A stretch of 22,938 nt of DNA from JABWBR01 sp036741235. Lineage in GTDB: Bacteria > Bacteroidota > Bacteroidia > Chitinophagales > Saprospiraceae. Below, piece by piece: positions 15,108 through 22,938 of this stretch. How positions within the stretch are numbered: position 1 is the first letter of the stretch; each line of letters starts with the position of its first letter. The stretch lies in the NCBI GenBank assembly GCA_036741235.1, contig DAINSQ010000075.1:1-22938 (forward strand), given 5' to 3'. Both the position numbers and the translations under genes were made by a program. The notes under the pieces were generated by a model, which was not told where the DNA came from, made no database searches, and was given only the letters and a program-made list of their open reading frames with translations.

Positions 15108-17540
15108 CTACAGCCCCAGCCTCCTGGCTACCAGGTTACTGCTGAGAAAACCGTAGATAACGATGGTGACAGAGCTTAGCGGCATCAGAATAGCGGCCAC
15201 CAGCGGCGTAAACACGCCCTGAACGGCATAGCTTAACCCCACCACATTATAAACCAGGGCCAGACCGTAAGCGCCATACACCAGATAAACGCTGCGCTGG
15301 GCCAGTTGGAGCATCTGGGGCAGCAGGTGGAAGCTTTCAGCGCGCAGAATGGCGTCGCAAGCGGGGGTGAAGTTGTTGCTTTCCTCGGTGATCACGATAC
15401 CGGCGTTGCTTTGCTTGAGCGCGCCGGCGTCGTTGAGGCCGTCGCCGAGCATGAGGATGGTGCGTCCTTCCGCTTGCAATTGGGTCACCTTGTCGAGTTT
15501 ATCAAAAGGACTCTGCCGGAAAAAGAGTTGTGATCCTTGCGGGAGGAGACGTTCAAATTCGTCTTTTTCGCGTTCGTTGTCGCCCGAGAGCAGATAAATC
15601 GGGCCCAAATTGCCGAGGTAGTCGAGCACTTTGGCCAGGCCGCCGCGCATACTGCTTTGGGCTTCAAAATAACCTTTTACCTTGCCGTCGACAGCCAGAC
15701 AGGTGTTGCCTTTACGGTCTTCGGCATTTCCGGTTATCCATGTCGCGCTGCCGAGTTGGAGGCGGTGTTTGCCAAAGACGGCCTCCACGCCTTGCCCGGG
15801 TATTTCCTGCCATTGGTCAGGTTGGGGCAATTCATCGGGCAGCCATTGGTATTGGCGCTGAAGATATTGGTATACCTGCACGCTGAGAGGATGCCCCGAG
15901 GGCTTGGCCAGCGCGGCAACCAGGCGGGCTTCGCTTTCGCCAAGCTGACCGTGGAAAGTCATGCCAGTCGATTTGCGGCTGGTGAGCGTGCCGGTTTTGT
16001 CGACCACCACGGCGTCTACCGCTTCGATAGATTCGATCACGACGGTATTGCGCAGGTAAAATTCGTGACGACCCAATATTCGCAGCACATTGCCGAAAAT
16101 AAAAGGAATGGCCAGCGCTACCGCACAAGGGCAGGCGATGATCAAAACTGCGGTGAAGGAGTTGATGGCAATCGTTGTATCGCGGGGCAGCCAATAGGCC
16201 AACGTAGAAAAACCGACCAGCAGAATGGCAAAGGTGAAGTATTTGCCAACGCGGTCGGCCAGGCGACTGGCAGCGAGGTATTGGGGTTTGTTGAAGGCTT
16301 CGTTGTTCCACAACTGCGTGAGGTAGCTCTGCGAGACTTTTCGGTTGACCATCAGCTCGATGGCGCCGCCGGTCTGGCGACCCCCGGCAAATACTTTTTC
16401 GCCTTTGGCGACGGGCACGGGCGCTGATTCGCCGGTGACGAAGCTGTAGTCAATCTGCGCATCGCCGTCGAGCAGGGTAGCGTCGGCGGGTATGATCTCC
16501 TGGTTGCGCACAACGATCTGATCGCCGGGCTTTAAGCGGTCAAGCGATACACTGGTGGTCGTTACCCCTTTTTTTAACAAGGCCGCAATGGGAAAATACG
16601 ATCGGTAGTCGCGCTCAAATGAAATATGATAATAGGTGCGCTGTTGAAACCACTTGCCGATGAGCAGGAAAAATACGAGCCCCGCCAGACTGTCCATAAA
16701 ACCCGCCCCGGCGCCCGAGAGGATTTCGTAAGCGCTTCTGAAATAAAAAGTGACGATACCCAGCGAAATGGGTATGTCCATGTTGAGCTGGCCCTGCCGG
16801 ATACCCCGCCAGGCGGAAAACAGATAGTCTTTACCGCTGAATAACAATACCGGCGTAGCCAGCAGGATATTGAGGTAACCAAACAGGCGCACAAAAGACG
16901 CTTCAGAGAGGGCTTCCAGGCCCAGGTATTCGGGAAAACTCAATAGCATGATGTTGCCGAAGGCAAAACCCGCTACGCCAAGCTGATAGTAAAAAGTGCG
17001 ATTGACAACAGGGCGCTTGTCGACGTTGAGGTTGCTGTAGTTGATGGCCGGTTCGTAGCCCAGGCTGGCGAGCAATTCGACGACCTTGCGCAGCGAGGTG
17101 TTTTTTTCTTCAAAACTGATGAAGACTTCTTTTTTGGGAAAATGGACCTTGGAGACCGTTATCCCGTCAGAGAGCCGGTAGAGGTTTTCCAATAGCCAAA
17201 TACAGGAATTACAGTGCATCGAGGGCACGTAGAAGGTTGCATTGGTGTGAACGCCGTCGCTGAATTGTACCAGGCTTTCTTTCACCTCAGGGTCGTCGAG
17301 GTAGGCGTATTCGCCTTTGGATTTGCCTTTCAGACTGATGCCGGCGTTTTGGTCGAGGTCGTAGTATTTGCACAAGCCGTTGCTGTTCAGGATATCGTAG
17401 ACCATACGGCAACCTTCGCAACAAAACGGTTTGTCGTCGAAGCGTATGGTCTCTTCGGCGCATTCGCTGCCGCAGTGGTAGCAGGTATCGTGCTGCGGCG
17501 CTACGCGTAGCGTTGTTTTGTCTTGGCTTGCGACAGGCAT
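15108..17540 (-). CDS. Copper-exporting P1B-type ATPase, CcoI/FixI-like
   Basis: An 810-residue membrane pump of the heavy-metal P-type ATPase family. An N-terminal Cys cluster (C20, C23, C27, C40, C41, C44) matches the metal-binding extension typical of FixI/CcoI proteins. An HMA domain has MHCNSC at 108-113. Then come membrane segments, the TGES actuator loop (369-372), the CPC translocation motif (470-472, IIACPCAVALAIPF), the phosphorylation site DKTGT (514-518), the nucleotide-site HP (550-551) and GDGLND (699-704). This points to copper export, and in this subgroup to delivery for cytochrome cbb3 oxidase assembly. The ATG at 17540 precedes the Cys cluster. No cbb3 (ccoNOP), ccoG or ccoS genes are in the window. 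An FNR-like box lies upstream. The export direction and the CcoI role are inferred from family likeness. Confidence 0.92.
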   Translation of the reverse strand: MPVASQDKTTLRVAPQHDTCYHCGSECAEETIRFDDKPFCCEGCRMVYDILNSNGLCKYYDLDQNAGISLKGKSKGEYAYLDDPEVKESLVQFSDGVHTNATFYVPSMHCNSCIWLLENLYRLSDGITVSKVHFPKKEVFISFEEKNTSLRKVVELLASLGYEPAINYSNLNVDKRPVVNRTFYYQLGVAGFAFGNIMLLSFPEYLGLEALSEASFVRLFGYLNILLATPVLLFSGKDYLFSAWRGIRQGQLNMDIPISLGIVTFYFRSAYEILSGAGAGFMDSLAGLVFFLLIGKWFQQRTYYHISFERDYRSYFPIAALLKKGVTTTSVSLDRLKPGDQIVVRNQEIIPADATLLDGDAQIDYSFVTGESAPVPVAKGEKVFAGGRQTGGAIELMVNRKVSQSYLTQLWNNEAFNKPQYLAASRLADRVGKYFTFAILLVGFSTLAYWLPRDTTIAINSFTAVLIIACPCAVALAIPFIFGNVLRILGRHEFYLRNTVVIESIEAVDAVVVDKTGTLTSRKSTGMTFHGQLGESEARLVAALAKPSGHPLSVQVYQYLQRQYQWLPDELPQPDQWQEIPGQGVEAVFGKHRLQLGSATWITGNAEDRKGNTCLAVDGKVKGYFEAQSSMRGGLAKVLDYLGNLGPIYLLSGDNEREKDEFERLLPQGSQLFFRQSPFDKLDKVTQLQAEGRTILMLGDGLNDAGALKQSNAGIVITEESNNFTPACDAILRAESFHLLPQMLQLAQRSVYLVYGAYGLALVYNVVGLSYAVQGVFTPLVAAILMPLSSVTIVIYGFLSSNLVARRLGL

Positions 17541-17557
17541 TATCTGTATTTTGGGCG

Positions 17558-17565
17558 TAAAATTA
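17558..17565 (-). promoter_or_regulatory. Candidate -7 element of the copper ATPase gene
   Basis: Read on the minus strand this is TAATTTTA, seven of eight letters compatible with the Bacteroidota TAnnTTTG consensus (last base A instead of G). It is 17 bases before the start codon. A start point near 17554 would place the FNR-like box at about -41.5, the position used by class II FNR/CRP activators. The fit is suggestive only. Confidence 0.3.
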
Positions 17566-17588
17566 ACATTTCATCTACTACGCGGTTT

Positions 17589-17602
17589 GTGATTTGCATC
17601 AG
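17589..17602. promoter_or_regulatory. FNR/CRP-family-like binding site upstream of the copper ATPase gene
   Basis: GTGAT (17589-17593), spacer TTGC, ATCAG (17598-17602). The core TGAT-N4-ATCA is a perfect inverted repeat and matches the FNR consensus TTGAT-N4-ATCAA at 8 of 10 fixed positions, with only the outermost base of each half differing. It is centred about 55 bases upstream of the start. Low-oxygen control of cbb3-assembly genes by FNR-type regulators is well known in other bacteria, which makes the location sensible. No regulator gene is in the window. Confidence 0.4.
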
Positions 17603-17611
17603 TTGTATAAA

Positions 17612-17623
17612 TGACAAATGTCA
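17612..17623. promoter_or_regulatory. TGACA-AA-TGTCA palindrome in the transporter/ATPase gap
   Basis: TGACA (17612-17616) and TGTCA (17619-17623) are exact reverse complements with a 2-base spacer. It is 9 bases upstream (minus strand) of the FNR-like box, in the 123-base gap between the sugar transporter stop and the ATPase start. The short spacer favours a protein-binding site over a hairpin. Confidence 0.3.
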
Positions 17624-17663
17624 CTCCATCGCACTTTGCTGTTGGGCCATTCATACGCATTAC

Positions 17664-18987
17664 TCAACGGCGCCCGTTGATCAACTGTTTTTCCAAATCT
17701 TCGAGTGAAACGCCTTTGGTTTCCGGCATCATTCGCCACACGAACAGCAGTTGGAGCACCATCATAAAGGCAAAAATGGCGAATACCGGCGCGGCGCCGA
17801 TTTTAACAAAAAGTACCGGCACCAGGGAGGGGATGGCCGCTGCCAGCACCCAGTGGACCGAACTGCCGAATGCCTGACCGTTGGCGCGCAGGTGGGTGGG
17901 GAATATTTCTGAAATAAACACCCAAATGACGNNNNNNNNNNTGAGCTGCGATAAAGAGGAACAGGAAGATGGGCACCGCCATGCCTTTTATACCCATGGC
18001 AAAAGCCAATGCAACAAGCGACAGCGATACGATATAGCCAAAAGAACCGATGTACATCAGCTGCCGGCGCCCAAAGCGGTCGATAAGCGATAAGCCGACA
18101 AATGTAAATATCAGGTTGGTAACGCCGATGCCCACGCTGCTGAGCAGTGCCGAGCTTTTCTCGAGTCCTGCAATTTCAAAAATGCGGGGGGCGTAGTACA
18201 GGAAGGCGTTGATGCCCGAAAACTGGTTGAAAAACGCCACCAGAAAGGCCAGCACGAGCGGAAAGCGATAGCGCCGGCTAAAGATTGTCTCGCCGTTGTC
18301 GGATTCTGCGTGGTCGGCTATGATGCGGGTCATCTCCTTCTCCGTGTCGATACCGGGGTCTATCAGCCGCAGGGTTGCGGCCGTAGCCGCCCGGTCGTGT
18401 TTTTTGATCAACAGCCAGCGCGGACTTTCGGGTACGGTAATCACCATAACGGTATACAACAATGCCGGAAAACCTTCCACGCCGAGCATCCAGCGCCAGG
18501 CGTTGTGTTCGATGCCGCTGAGCAGGTAATTGGACAAGAAAGCGGCCAGGATGCCGAAGACGATATTAAACTGGTATAATGCCACAAGCCTGCCGCGATT
18601 GCCCGCAGGAGCAATTTCTGAGATATACGCCGGCGCGGCAACGGTAGAGGCGCCTACGCCAAGTCCGCCCAAAAACCGGAAAAACGCGAACACCCAGGGA
18701 TCGCCGGCCATCGCCGAGCCTACTGCCGATACAAAATAGAACACCCCGATCCAAAACAGCGTTTTTTTGCGCCCCAGGCGGTCGGTGGGTATGCCGCCGA
18801 AAATTGCGCCGACAACCGTGCCCCACAAGGCCGATGACATGACTACAAAACCATGAAATACCTCGCCGCGCGGCCACAAGGCTTGTAGCGATAAGTCGGC
18901 GCCGGAAATAACAACCGTATCAAATCCAAATAAAAAGCCGGCCAGCGCTACGGTGATCGACCAGAAGAAAATTTTGCGGTGGTTCAT
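17664..18987 (-). CDS. MFS sugar/H+ symporter, probable xylose transporter, broken by an assembly gap
   Basis: A major facilitator superfamily sugar porter with 12 expected helices, importing a pentose with protons. The first part (residues 1-348) shows DRLGRKK (69-75), RFLGGLGVGA (104-113), PESPRWL (186-192), NQFSGINAFLYYAP (254-267) and DRFGRRQ (303-309), all sugar-porter marks. Ten Ns (17932-17941) follow. After the gap a different frame continues with VIWVFISEIFPTHLRANGQ and ends with PETKGVSLEDLEKQL, the family's C-terminal signature. Family proteins have about seven residues across this point (HAxxQGA-like), implying about 18 missing bases. Eighteen is a multiple of three and ten is not, so the frameshift is an artefact. 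The intact protein would be about 443 residues. It starts 10 bases after xylA, which points to xylose as substrate. Confidence 0.85.
17932..17941. other. Assembly gap (10 N)
   Basis: Ten undetermined bases join two contigs inside the sugar transporter gene. The reading frames on the two sides differ by one, so the true gap length is not ten; it must be a multiple of three if the gene is intact. Around 18 bases is expected from the family alignment. Confidence 0.98.
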
Positions 18988-18997
18988 GCGTTTTGTT

Positions 18998-20311
18998 TTA
19001 AATAAACCTATTCAATATATTCTCCACATACTCCTGCCGCCCGCTGCGTTGCTGCGGTTCGGGGGATTCGTGGGCAATGGCGGCCAGGTCGGTCAGCGAC
19101 AGCTTGCCGGCTTCAAAATCTTTGCCTTTGCCGCTGTCGAAGGAGGCGTAGCGGTCTTTGCGGAGTGTTGGGTATTCTGATTTGTCCAGGATGGCCTGGG
19201 CGGTTAGCAGCGCCCGGGCAAAGGCGTCCATGCCGCCGATATGGGCGTAGAAGATGTCTTCGAGGTCAGTGGAGTTGCGGCGCGTTTTGGCGTCGAAGTT
19301 GCCGCCGCCCTGGAGGCCGCCCGATTGCAATAGCACCAGCATGGCTTCGGTGAGCTCGTAAAGGTCGACGGGAAACTGGTCGGTGTCCCAGCCGTTCTGG
19401 TAGTCGCCGCGGTTGGCGTCGAGGCTGCCGAGCATGCCGGCGTTGGCAGCCACTTGCATTTCGTGTTGCATGGTGTGCTGGGCCAGGGTGGCGTGGTTGA
19501 ACTCCAGGTTGAGCTTGAAGTCGTCCTGCAGGCCGTATTCCCGCAGAAAACCGATGCAGGTGGCCGCGTCGAAGTCGTACTGGTGTTTGCTCGGCTCCAT
19601 GGGTTTGGGTTCAATGAAAAATGTGCCTTTGAAACCCTGGCTGCGGGCATAGTCTTTCGCCATATGCAGAAATTGGGCCATGTGGTCGAGCTCGCGTTTC
19701 ATATCGGTATTGAGCAGCGACATATAGCCTTCTCTGCCGCCCCAGAACACGTAGTTTTCGCCGCCGAGTTTGATGGTGGCATCCAGGGCGTTTTTGACCT
19801 GTGCCCCGGCGTAGGCCACTACGGTAAAATCGGGGTTGGTGGCGGCGCCGTTCATGTAGCGGGGGTGACTAAACAGGTTGGCGGTGCCCCAGAGTAATTT
19901 TACGCCCGTTTCTTTTTGTTTTTGAAGGGCATAATCGGTGATGATTTCCAGACGTTTGGCGCTTTCTGCCAATGTTGCGCCTTCGGCCACAAAGTCGTAA
20001 TCGTGAAAGCAGTAGTAATGCACGCCCAGTTTGGTAATAAACTCAAATGCGGCGTCCATTTTATCTTTAGCCTGTTGGATGGGGTCGGCGGCCGTCGCCC
20101 AGGGAAAATTTTTCGTACCGGCGCCAAAGGGGTCGCCGCCGTTGCCGCAGAAGGTGTGCCACCAGCAAACGGCAAATTTGAAGTGGTCTTTCATCGTTTT
20201 GCCGCCGACGATCCGGTTTTCGTCGTACCAGCGGAAGGCCAGCGGGTTGTCGCTTTCGAGGCCCTCATAGGGTATTTTACCGATGGTGTGGAAGTATTGT
20301 TTATTTGACAT
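18998..20311 (-). CDS. xylA: D-xylose isomerase XylA (class II)
   Basis: A 437-residue cytosolic, divalent-metal-dependent enzyme that interconverts D-xylose and D-xylulose. The catalytic His/Asp pair is in FHDYDF (H103, D106). The metal-site motif FIEPKPMEPSKHQYD gives E234 and K236. E270 and H273 lie in LNLEFNHATL, D298 in GSLDANRGD, D309 and D311 in WDTDQFP, and D340 in GGGNFDAKTRR. All residues expected for the two metal sites and the hydride shift are present. Length and the opening YFHTIGKIPYEG match class II enzymes. It is followed after 10 bases by the symporter and preceded by xylB, with 126 bases between. The leader just before the ATG is very A/T-rich. Glucose isomerisation is a usual side activity of the family. 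Confidence 0.98.
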   Translation of the reverse strand: MSNKQYFHTIGKIPYEGLESDNPLAFRWYDENRIVGGKTMKDHFKFAVCWWHTFCGNGGDPFGAGTKNFPWATAADPIQQAKDKMDAAFEFITKLGVHYYCFHDYDFVAEGATLAESAKRLEIITDYALQKQKETGVKLLWGTANLFSHPRYMNGAATNPDFTVVAYAGAQVKNALDATIKLGGENYVFWGGREGYMSLLNTDMKRELDHMAQFLHMAKDYARSQGFKGTFFIEPKPMEPSKHQYDFDAATCIGFLREYGLQDDFKLNLEFNHATLAQHTMQHEMQVAANAGMLGSLDANRGDYQNGWDTDQFPVDLYELTEAMLVLLQSGGLQGGGNFDAKTRRNSTDLEDIFYAHIGGMDAFARALLTAQAILDKSEYPTLRKDRYASFDSGKGKDFEAGKLSLTDLAAIAHESPEPQQRSGRQEYVENILNRFI

Positions 20312-20370
20312 AATGAATTGATTTTTAATTTTTAACTAAAAAATGGCGCTTTAAAAAACTTTTAGCCCTT

Positions 20371-20402
20371 AGTGGTACTTTGTGCCCTTTGTGTCTTGGT
20401 GG
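20371..20402. repeat. Short CTTTGTG direct repeats in the xylB-xylA gap
   Basis: CTTTGTG occurs twice, nine bases apart (20378-20384 and 20387-20393), flanked by AGTGGTAC and TTGGTGG. On the minus strand it reads CCAAGACACAAAGGGCACAA. It has the same flavour as the ACCACAGA repeat at 14988 and may be a decayed dispersed repeat. No binding protein is implied. Confidence 0.3.
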
Positions 20403-20437
20403 CGAAAAAAGTTTAGAAAAGACTGTAATCACCGGCA

Positions 20438-21922
20438 TCAAGCAAGCGCCTTCTCCAATTCCTTCACCCAGGCGAGGTAAGCGTCGGCATACAACCCGTT
20501 TATGTTGGTTGGTTCGTATACTTTCACCACTGTGCCGCCTTTCATCGCTTCGTTTACAGCGCTGAAAAAGCCCGTAGCCACGCCCGCCGCCTTCGCAGCG
20601 CCGACGGCGCCCGTGGTCTCCAGCAGTTCGATACGGCAACCTACGAGGTTTGAAATAGCGCTTGAAAACACGGCGGACTGAAACAGGTTGTCGTTGCCCA
20701 CCCGCATCACCTGCACGTTGAGGCCCATGTTTTTTAGTATAGCTATGCCGTAAACAAAAGAAAAGGCGATACCCTCCAGTGCTGCGCGATACACATGCGC
20801 TTTGGTGTGCTGGTTAAAATGCAGGTTAATCATATAGGCGCCGACATTCCGGTTGCCCAGCATGCGTTCGGCGCCGTTGCCGAAAGGCAAAATCCGTAAA
20901 CCATCAGCGCCTGCGCCGATCTTTGCGGCCATCTGCTCCATTTCGCTGTAAGACAAGCCGTCGCCGGCGAAGTTTTTCTTCAGCCACGCGTATTGACTGC
21001 CGGCGCCGTTGATGCATAGTAAAATCCCGATGCGGGGGTTATTTTTTGAGTGATTGACATGGGCGAAACTGTTCACCCTGGATTGCGGGTCATAAACGGG
21101 GCTATCCACTACGCCGTAAACCACGCCGGAAGTACCGCCGGTGGCGGCAATTTCGCCGGGTTCGAGCACATTGAGGCTCATAGCGTTATTGGGCTGGTCG
21201 CCGGCGCGGTAGGCGACGGGGATGCCGGCTTTTAATCCGGTGGCCTCGGCGGCAGACTGGGTTAGTGCGCCTTGCAGTGAAAACGTGGGCACTACCGCAG
21301 GCAGCAACTTGTTGTCGAAGCCTAAATTTTCGAGCAGAAAATCGGCTGCCGCATCCTTTTTGAAATCCCAGAAGATGCCTTCCGACAAGCCGCTCGGCGT
21401 AGTGAGCGTTTCGCCGGTGAGTCGCAGTGCGATATAATCGCCGGGCAGCATAATATGGTGAATATTGGCATAAATCTCCGGTTCGTTTTCCTTCACCCAT
21501 TTCAATTTGGAAGCCGTAAAATTGCCCGGCAGGTTGAGCAGGTGGGCAAGACAGCGTTCGTGCCCGATCATTTCAGCGGCCTGGTCGCCGACGCCCACGG
21601 CCCGGCTGTCGCACCAAATGATAGCGGGGCGGAGCGCCTTGCCGTGTTCATCAACCGCCACCAGGCCGTGCATTTGATAAGCAATGCCGATGCCGCCGAT
21701 GCGCTCGGCGGGTATGGCCGTCTTTTGCAACAATTTTTTAGTAGACAAACAAATATTGTTCCACCAAATATCGGGATCTTGCTCGGCCCAGCCTGGCGAA
21801 GGCGCCAGTATTTCCATTTCCACATCGGGCGATTGTACGGTGGCGATAGTAACGCCGGTTTCGGCGTTGACGAGCGCCGCTTTAACTGACGAAGAGCCGA
21901 TGTCGTAGCCGAGTAAGTACAT
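20438..21922 (-). CDS. xylB: Xylulokinase XylB (FGGY family)
   Basis: A 494-residue cytosolic kinase converting D-xylulose and ATP to xylulose-5-phosphate, which enters the pentose phosphate pathway. The phosphate-1 loop is YDIGSSSVKAAL (6-17). QMHGLV (83-88) and WCDSRA (103-108) match xylulokinases. The likely catalytic base is D242 in RAGDQPNNA. ATGGTSGVVYG (260-270) is the phosphate-2 region, and VMRVGNDNLFQSAVFS with ETTGAVGAAKAAG forms the adenosine and second FGGY signature area. The ATG at 21922 leads straight into the first strand. It lies upstream of xylA on the same strand with 126 bases between, long enough for a second promoter or processing site, and 78 bases after the DUF4198 gene. 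No XylR-like regulator is visible. Confidence 0.96.
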   Translation of the reverse strand: MYLLGYDIGSSSVKAALVNAETGVTIATVQSPDVEMEILAPSPGWAEQDPDIWWNNICLSTKKLLQKTAIPAERIGGIGIAYQMHGLVAVDEHGKALRPAIIWCDSRAVGVGDQAAEMIGHERCLAHLLNLPGNFTASKLKWVKENEPEIYANIHHIMLPGDYIALRLTGETLTTPSGLSEGIFWDFKKDAAADFLLENLGFDNKLLPAVVPTFSLQGALTQSAAEATGLKAGIPVAYRAGDQPNNAMSLNVLEPGEIAATGGTSGVVYGVVDSPVYDPQSRVNSFAHVNHSKNNPRIGILLCINGAGSQYAWLKKNFAGDGLSYSEMEQMAAKIGAGADGLRILPFGNGAERMLGNRNVGAYMINLHFNQHTKAHVYRAALEGIAFSFVYGIAILKNMGLNVQVMRVGNDNLFQSAVFSSAISNLVGCRIELLETTGAVGAAKAAGVATGFFSAVNEAMKGGTVVKVYEPTNINGLYADAYLAWVKELEKALA

Positions 21923-22000
21923 GATTGTATGCAGGTTTTAGGGAATTGCAGCATCACAGGGATGGGCAATGATTTTAGCAAACCGATAGAAAAAGCGCAT

Positions 22001-22933
22001 TTAGCGACCTGGTTTGAGGCGGAACCAACAAAACGCCAGCGTAAATACCGCCAATCCGCCCATCAAATAAACGATAAAAGCCGGCATGCCGTGGCTGTGG
22101 GAGTGAGCATGCCCGTGTCCCGCCTCAAAAGTCAGCGTAGCCCAGTTCGACTCGTGGGTCAAACCCGGTTCGTTAGACAGCGCCATGTGGATGGTGCGCA
22201 GGAACCATTGTCCCTCGTGGTCGACTTTCAGGGCGACCACGCCGTCGGCGCCGGTTTGCAATTTGACGTCGTTATGTTGGTGGCCCTCGCCGTCAGGGCT
22301 GTGAGTATGGCCTTCTGCGCCGAAACCGGCGTATACCAGTTGGTTGGCCAGGGGTTGACCTTTGTACAAGAGCTTGACGCGAAGCGTTTCGCCTATTGAC
22401 AAATCGTATGGATTGGTTTCAGGCACAAACTCGATGGGATAGCCGAGAACCGATTTCCAGTCATCCGTTTTGGCGTTGCCGACCTGAAAAACGGCCTTGA
22501 CGTGTTTGGAATATTTTTCCACGGCATTTTTATCGAGCGCATTGTTTTGCTTGCGCCATTCGAGCATATCGAGAACGCCGTCGTGTTCGAGGTATTCGTT
22601 AAATTCCTTGGCGGTAAGTTCGATATTGTTGGGATGGGTTGAAAGTCCGGCTACCCAGGTACCGGGGTCGCCCGTTTTGAAATTGAGCACGGTAACGCTG
22701 TCGACCTCCGTCCACTGGCTGCTATCGGGATGCAGACGAGCGCCGTTGCCGACCAGGCTGACATCGCGCATGCGCTTGCGGGCAATGGCGTTTTCGCTGT
22801 TGTCAAAAGTGCCGTTGTACAAAAGCAAAGTAGCAATGGTATTGGGCTGCAGGAAGAAAGTGTTCATTTTGAGGAACATGTCGTGGCTGCAAAACAGCAG
22901 AAAGGCGGCGGTGAGGAGGAGGAGGTTTTTCAT
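22001..22933 (-). CDS. DUF4198-like exported, His-rich protein with C-terminal membrane helix
   Basis: A 310-residue protein, complete in the window (start 5 bases from its edge). Residues 1-15 are a hydrophobic export signal; the Cys at 15 (LLFCSHD) is only a weak lipobox. The mature start SHDMFLKMNTFFLQPN resembles DUF4198 proteins (HDxWLxP..., then Gly/Thr strands), a family linked to periplasmic metal uptake. GETLRVKLLYKGQPLANQLVYAG is the repeated Ig-like strand pattern. Two His clusters stand out: GHTHSPDGEGHQH (208-220) and GHGHAHSHSHG (272-282), likely metal-binding. Residues about 284-303 form a terminal membrane helix, then a basic tail. Topology suggests an exported domain anchored at its C-terminus. 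Nickel, cobalt or copper handling is inference. It may be the first gene of the xyl run by position, but shows no functional link to xylose. Confidence 0.75.
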   Translation of the reverse strand: MKNLLLLTAAFLLFCSHDMFLKMNTFFLQPNTIATLLLYNGTFDNSENAIARKRMRDVSLVGNGARLHPDSSQWTEVDSVTVLNFKTGDPGTWVAGLSTHPNNIELTAKEFNEYLEHDGVLDMLEWRKQNNALDKNAVEKYSKHVKAVFQVGNAKTDDWKSVLGYPIEFVPETNPYDLSIGETLRVKLLYKGQPLANQLVYAGFGAEGHTHSPDGEGHQHNDVKLQTGADGVVALKVDHEGQWFLRTIHMALSNEPGLTHESNWATLTFEAGHGHAHSHSHGMPAFIVYLMGGLAVFTLAFCWFRLKPGR

Positions 22934-22938
22934 ATTTA

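Noticed and set aside
15537..16427. Antisense open frame of 296 codons inside the copper ATPase gene
   Set aside because: The opposite strand encodes the invariant ATPase motifs over the same span, and the antisense peptide shows no recognisable protein features.

Overview
The window looks like a chromosomal piece from a draft genome or metagenome bin of a Bacteroidota member, plausibly the Saprospiria/Chitinophagia side. Reasons: a large secreted protein ends in a type IX secretion (T9SS) type A sorting domain; DUF5916, DUF2652 and DUF4198 proteins and a FixI/CcoI-type copper ATPase with an N-terminal Cys cluster are present; start codons have A/T-rich leaders without clear Shine-Dalgarno sites; and two TAnnTTTG-like -7 elements can be found. 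A 10-base run of N at 17932-17941 shows that the sequence is a scaffold.

Layout. (1) 191-2964, plus strand: a small outer-membrane protein, then an ECF sigma factor whose 3' end overlaps by 11 bases a protein that joins a cytoplasmic tail and one membrane helix to a C-terminal beta-barrel-like domain. (2) 2965-3518: a long non-coding stretch crowded with inverted repeats, leading into (3) 3519-6014, a T9SS-exported repeat protein. (4) 6139-10042, minus strand: a DUF2652 cyclase-like/SRPBCC fusion, tilS, a PfkB-family kinase one base upstream of tilS, and a 92-residue conserved hypothetical. (5) 10213-12003, plus strand: sppA, broken by one in-frame TAA between its two catalytic residues. (6) 12044-12586 minus: GNAT acetyltransferase; 12755-14968 plus: DUF5916 outer-membrane protein. 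(7) 15108-22933, all minus: DUF4198 protein, xylB, xylA, a sugar/H+ symporter interrupted by the N gap, and a copper-exporting P-type ATPase of the cytochrome cbb3-assembly type.

How the genes work together. The clearest pathway is xylose use: symporter (uptake), XylA (xylose to xylulose) and XylB (xylulose to xylulose-5-phosphate), encoded B-A-T in one direction. The sigma factor and its overlapping membrane protein look like a signalling pair. The rest are housekeeping or stand-alone functions (tRNA-Ile lysidine synthetase, sugar kinase, signal-peptide peptidase, acetyltransferase, copper transport).

The most unusual signals are non-coding. A heptanucleotide family (GTTGTAG / ACAACCT) occurs at three separate places, once as 13 tandem copies, and is folded into inverted repeats at gene ends. 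Each of the three convergent gene junctions carries a different type of inverted repeat. I saw no CRISPR array, tRNA, rRNA, transposase, phage or defence genes. No wholly new multi-gene system is evident; the best candidate for something under-described is the sigma factor plus helix/barrel fusion at 1092-2964.
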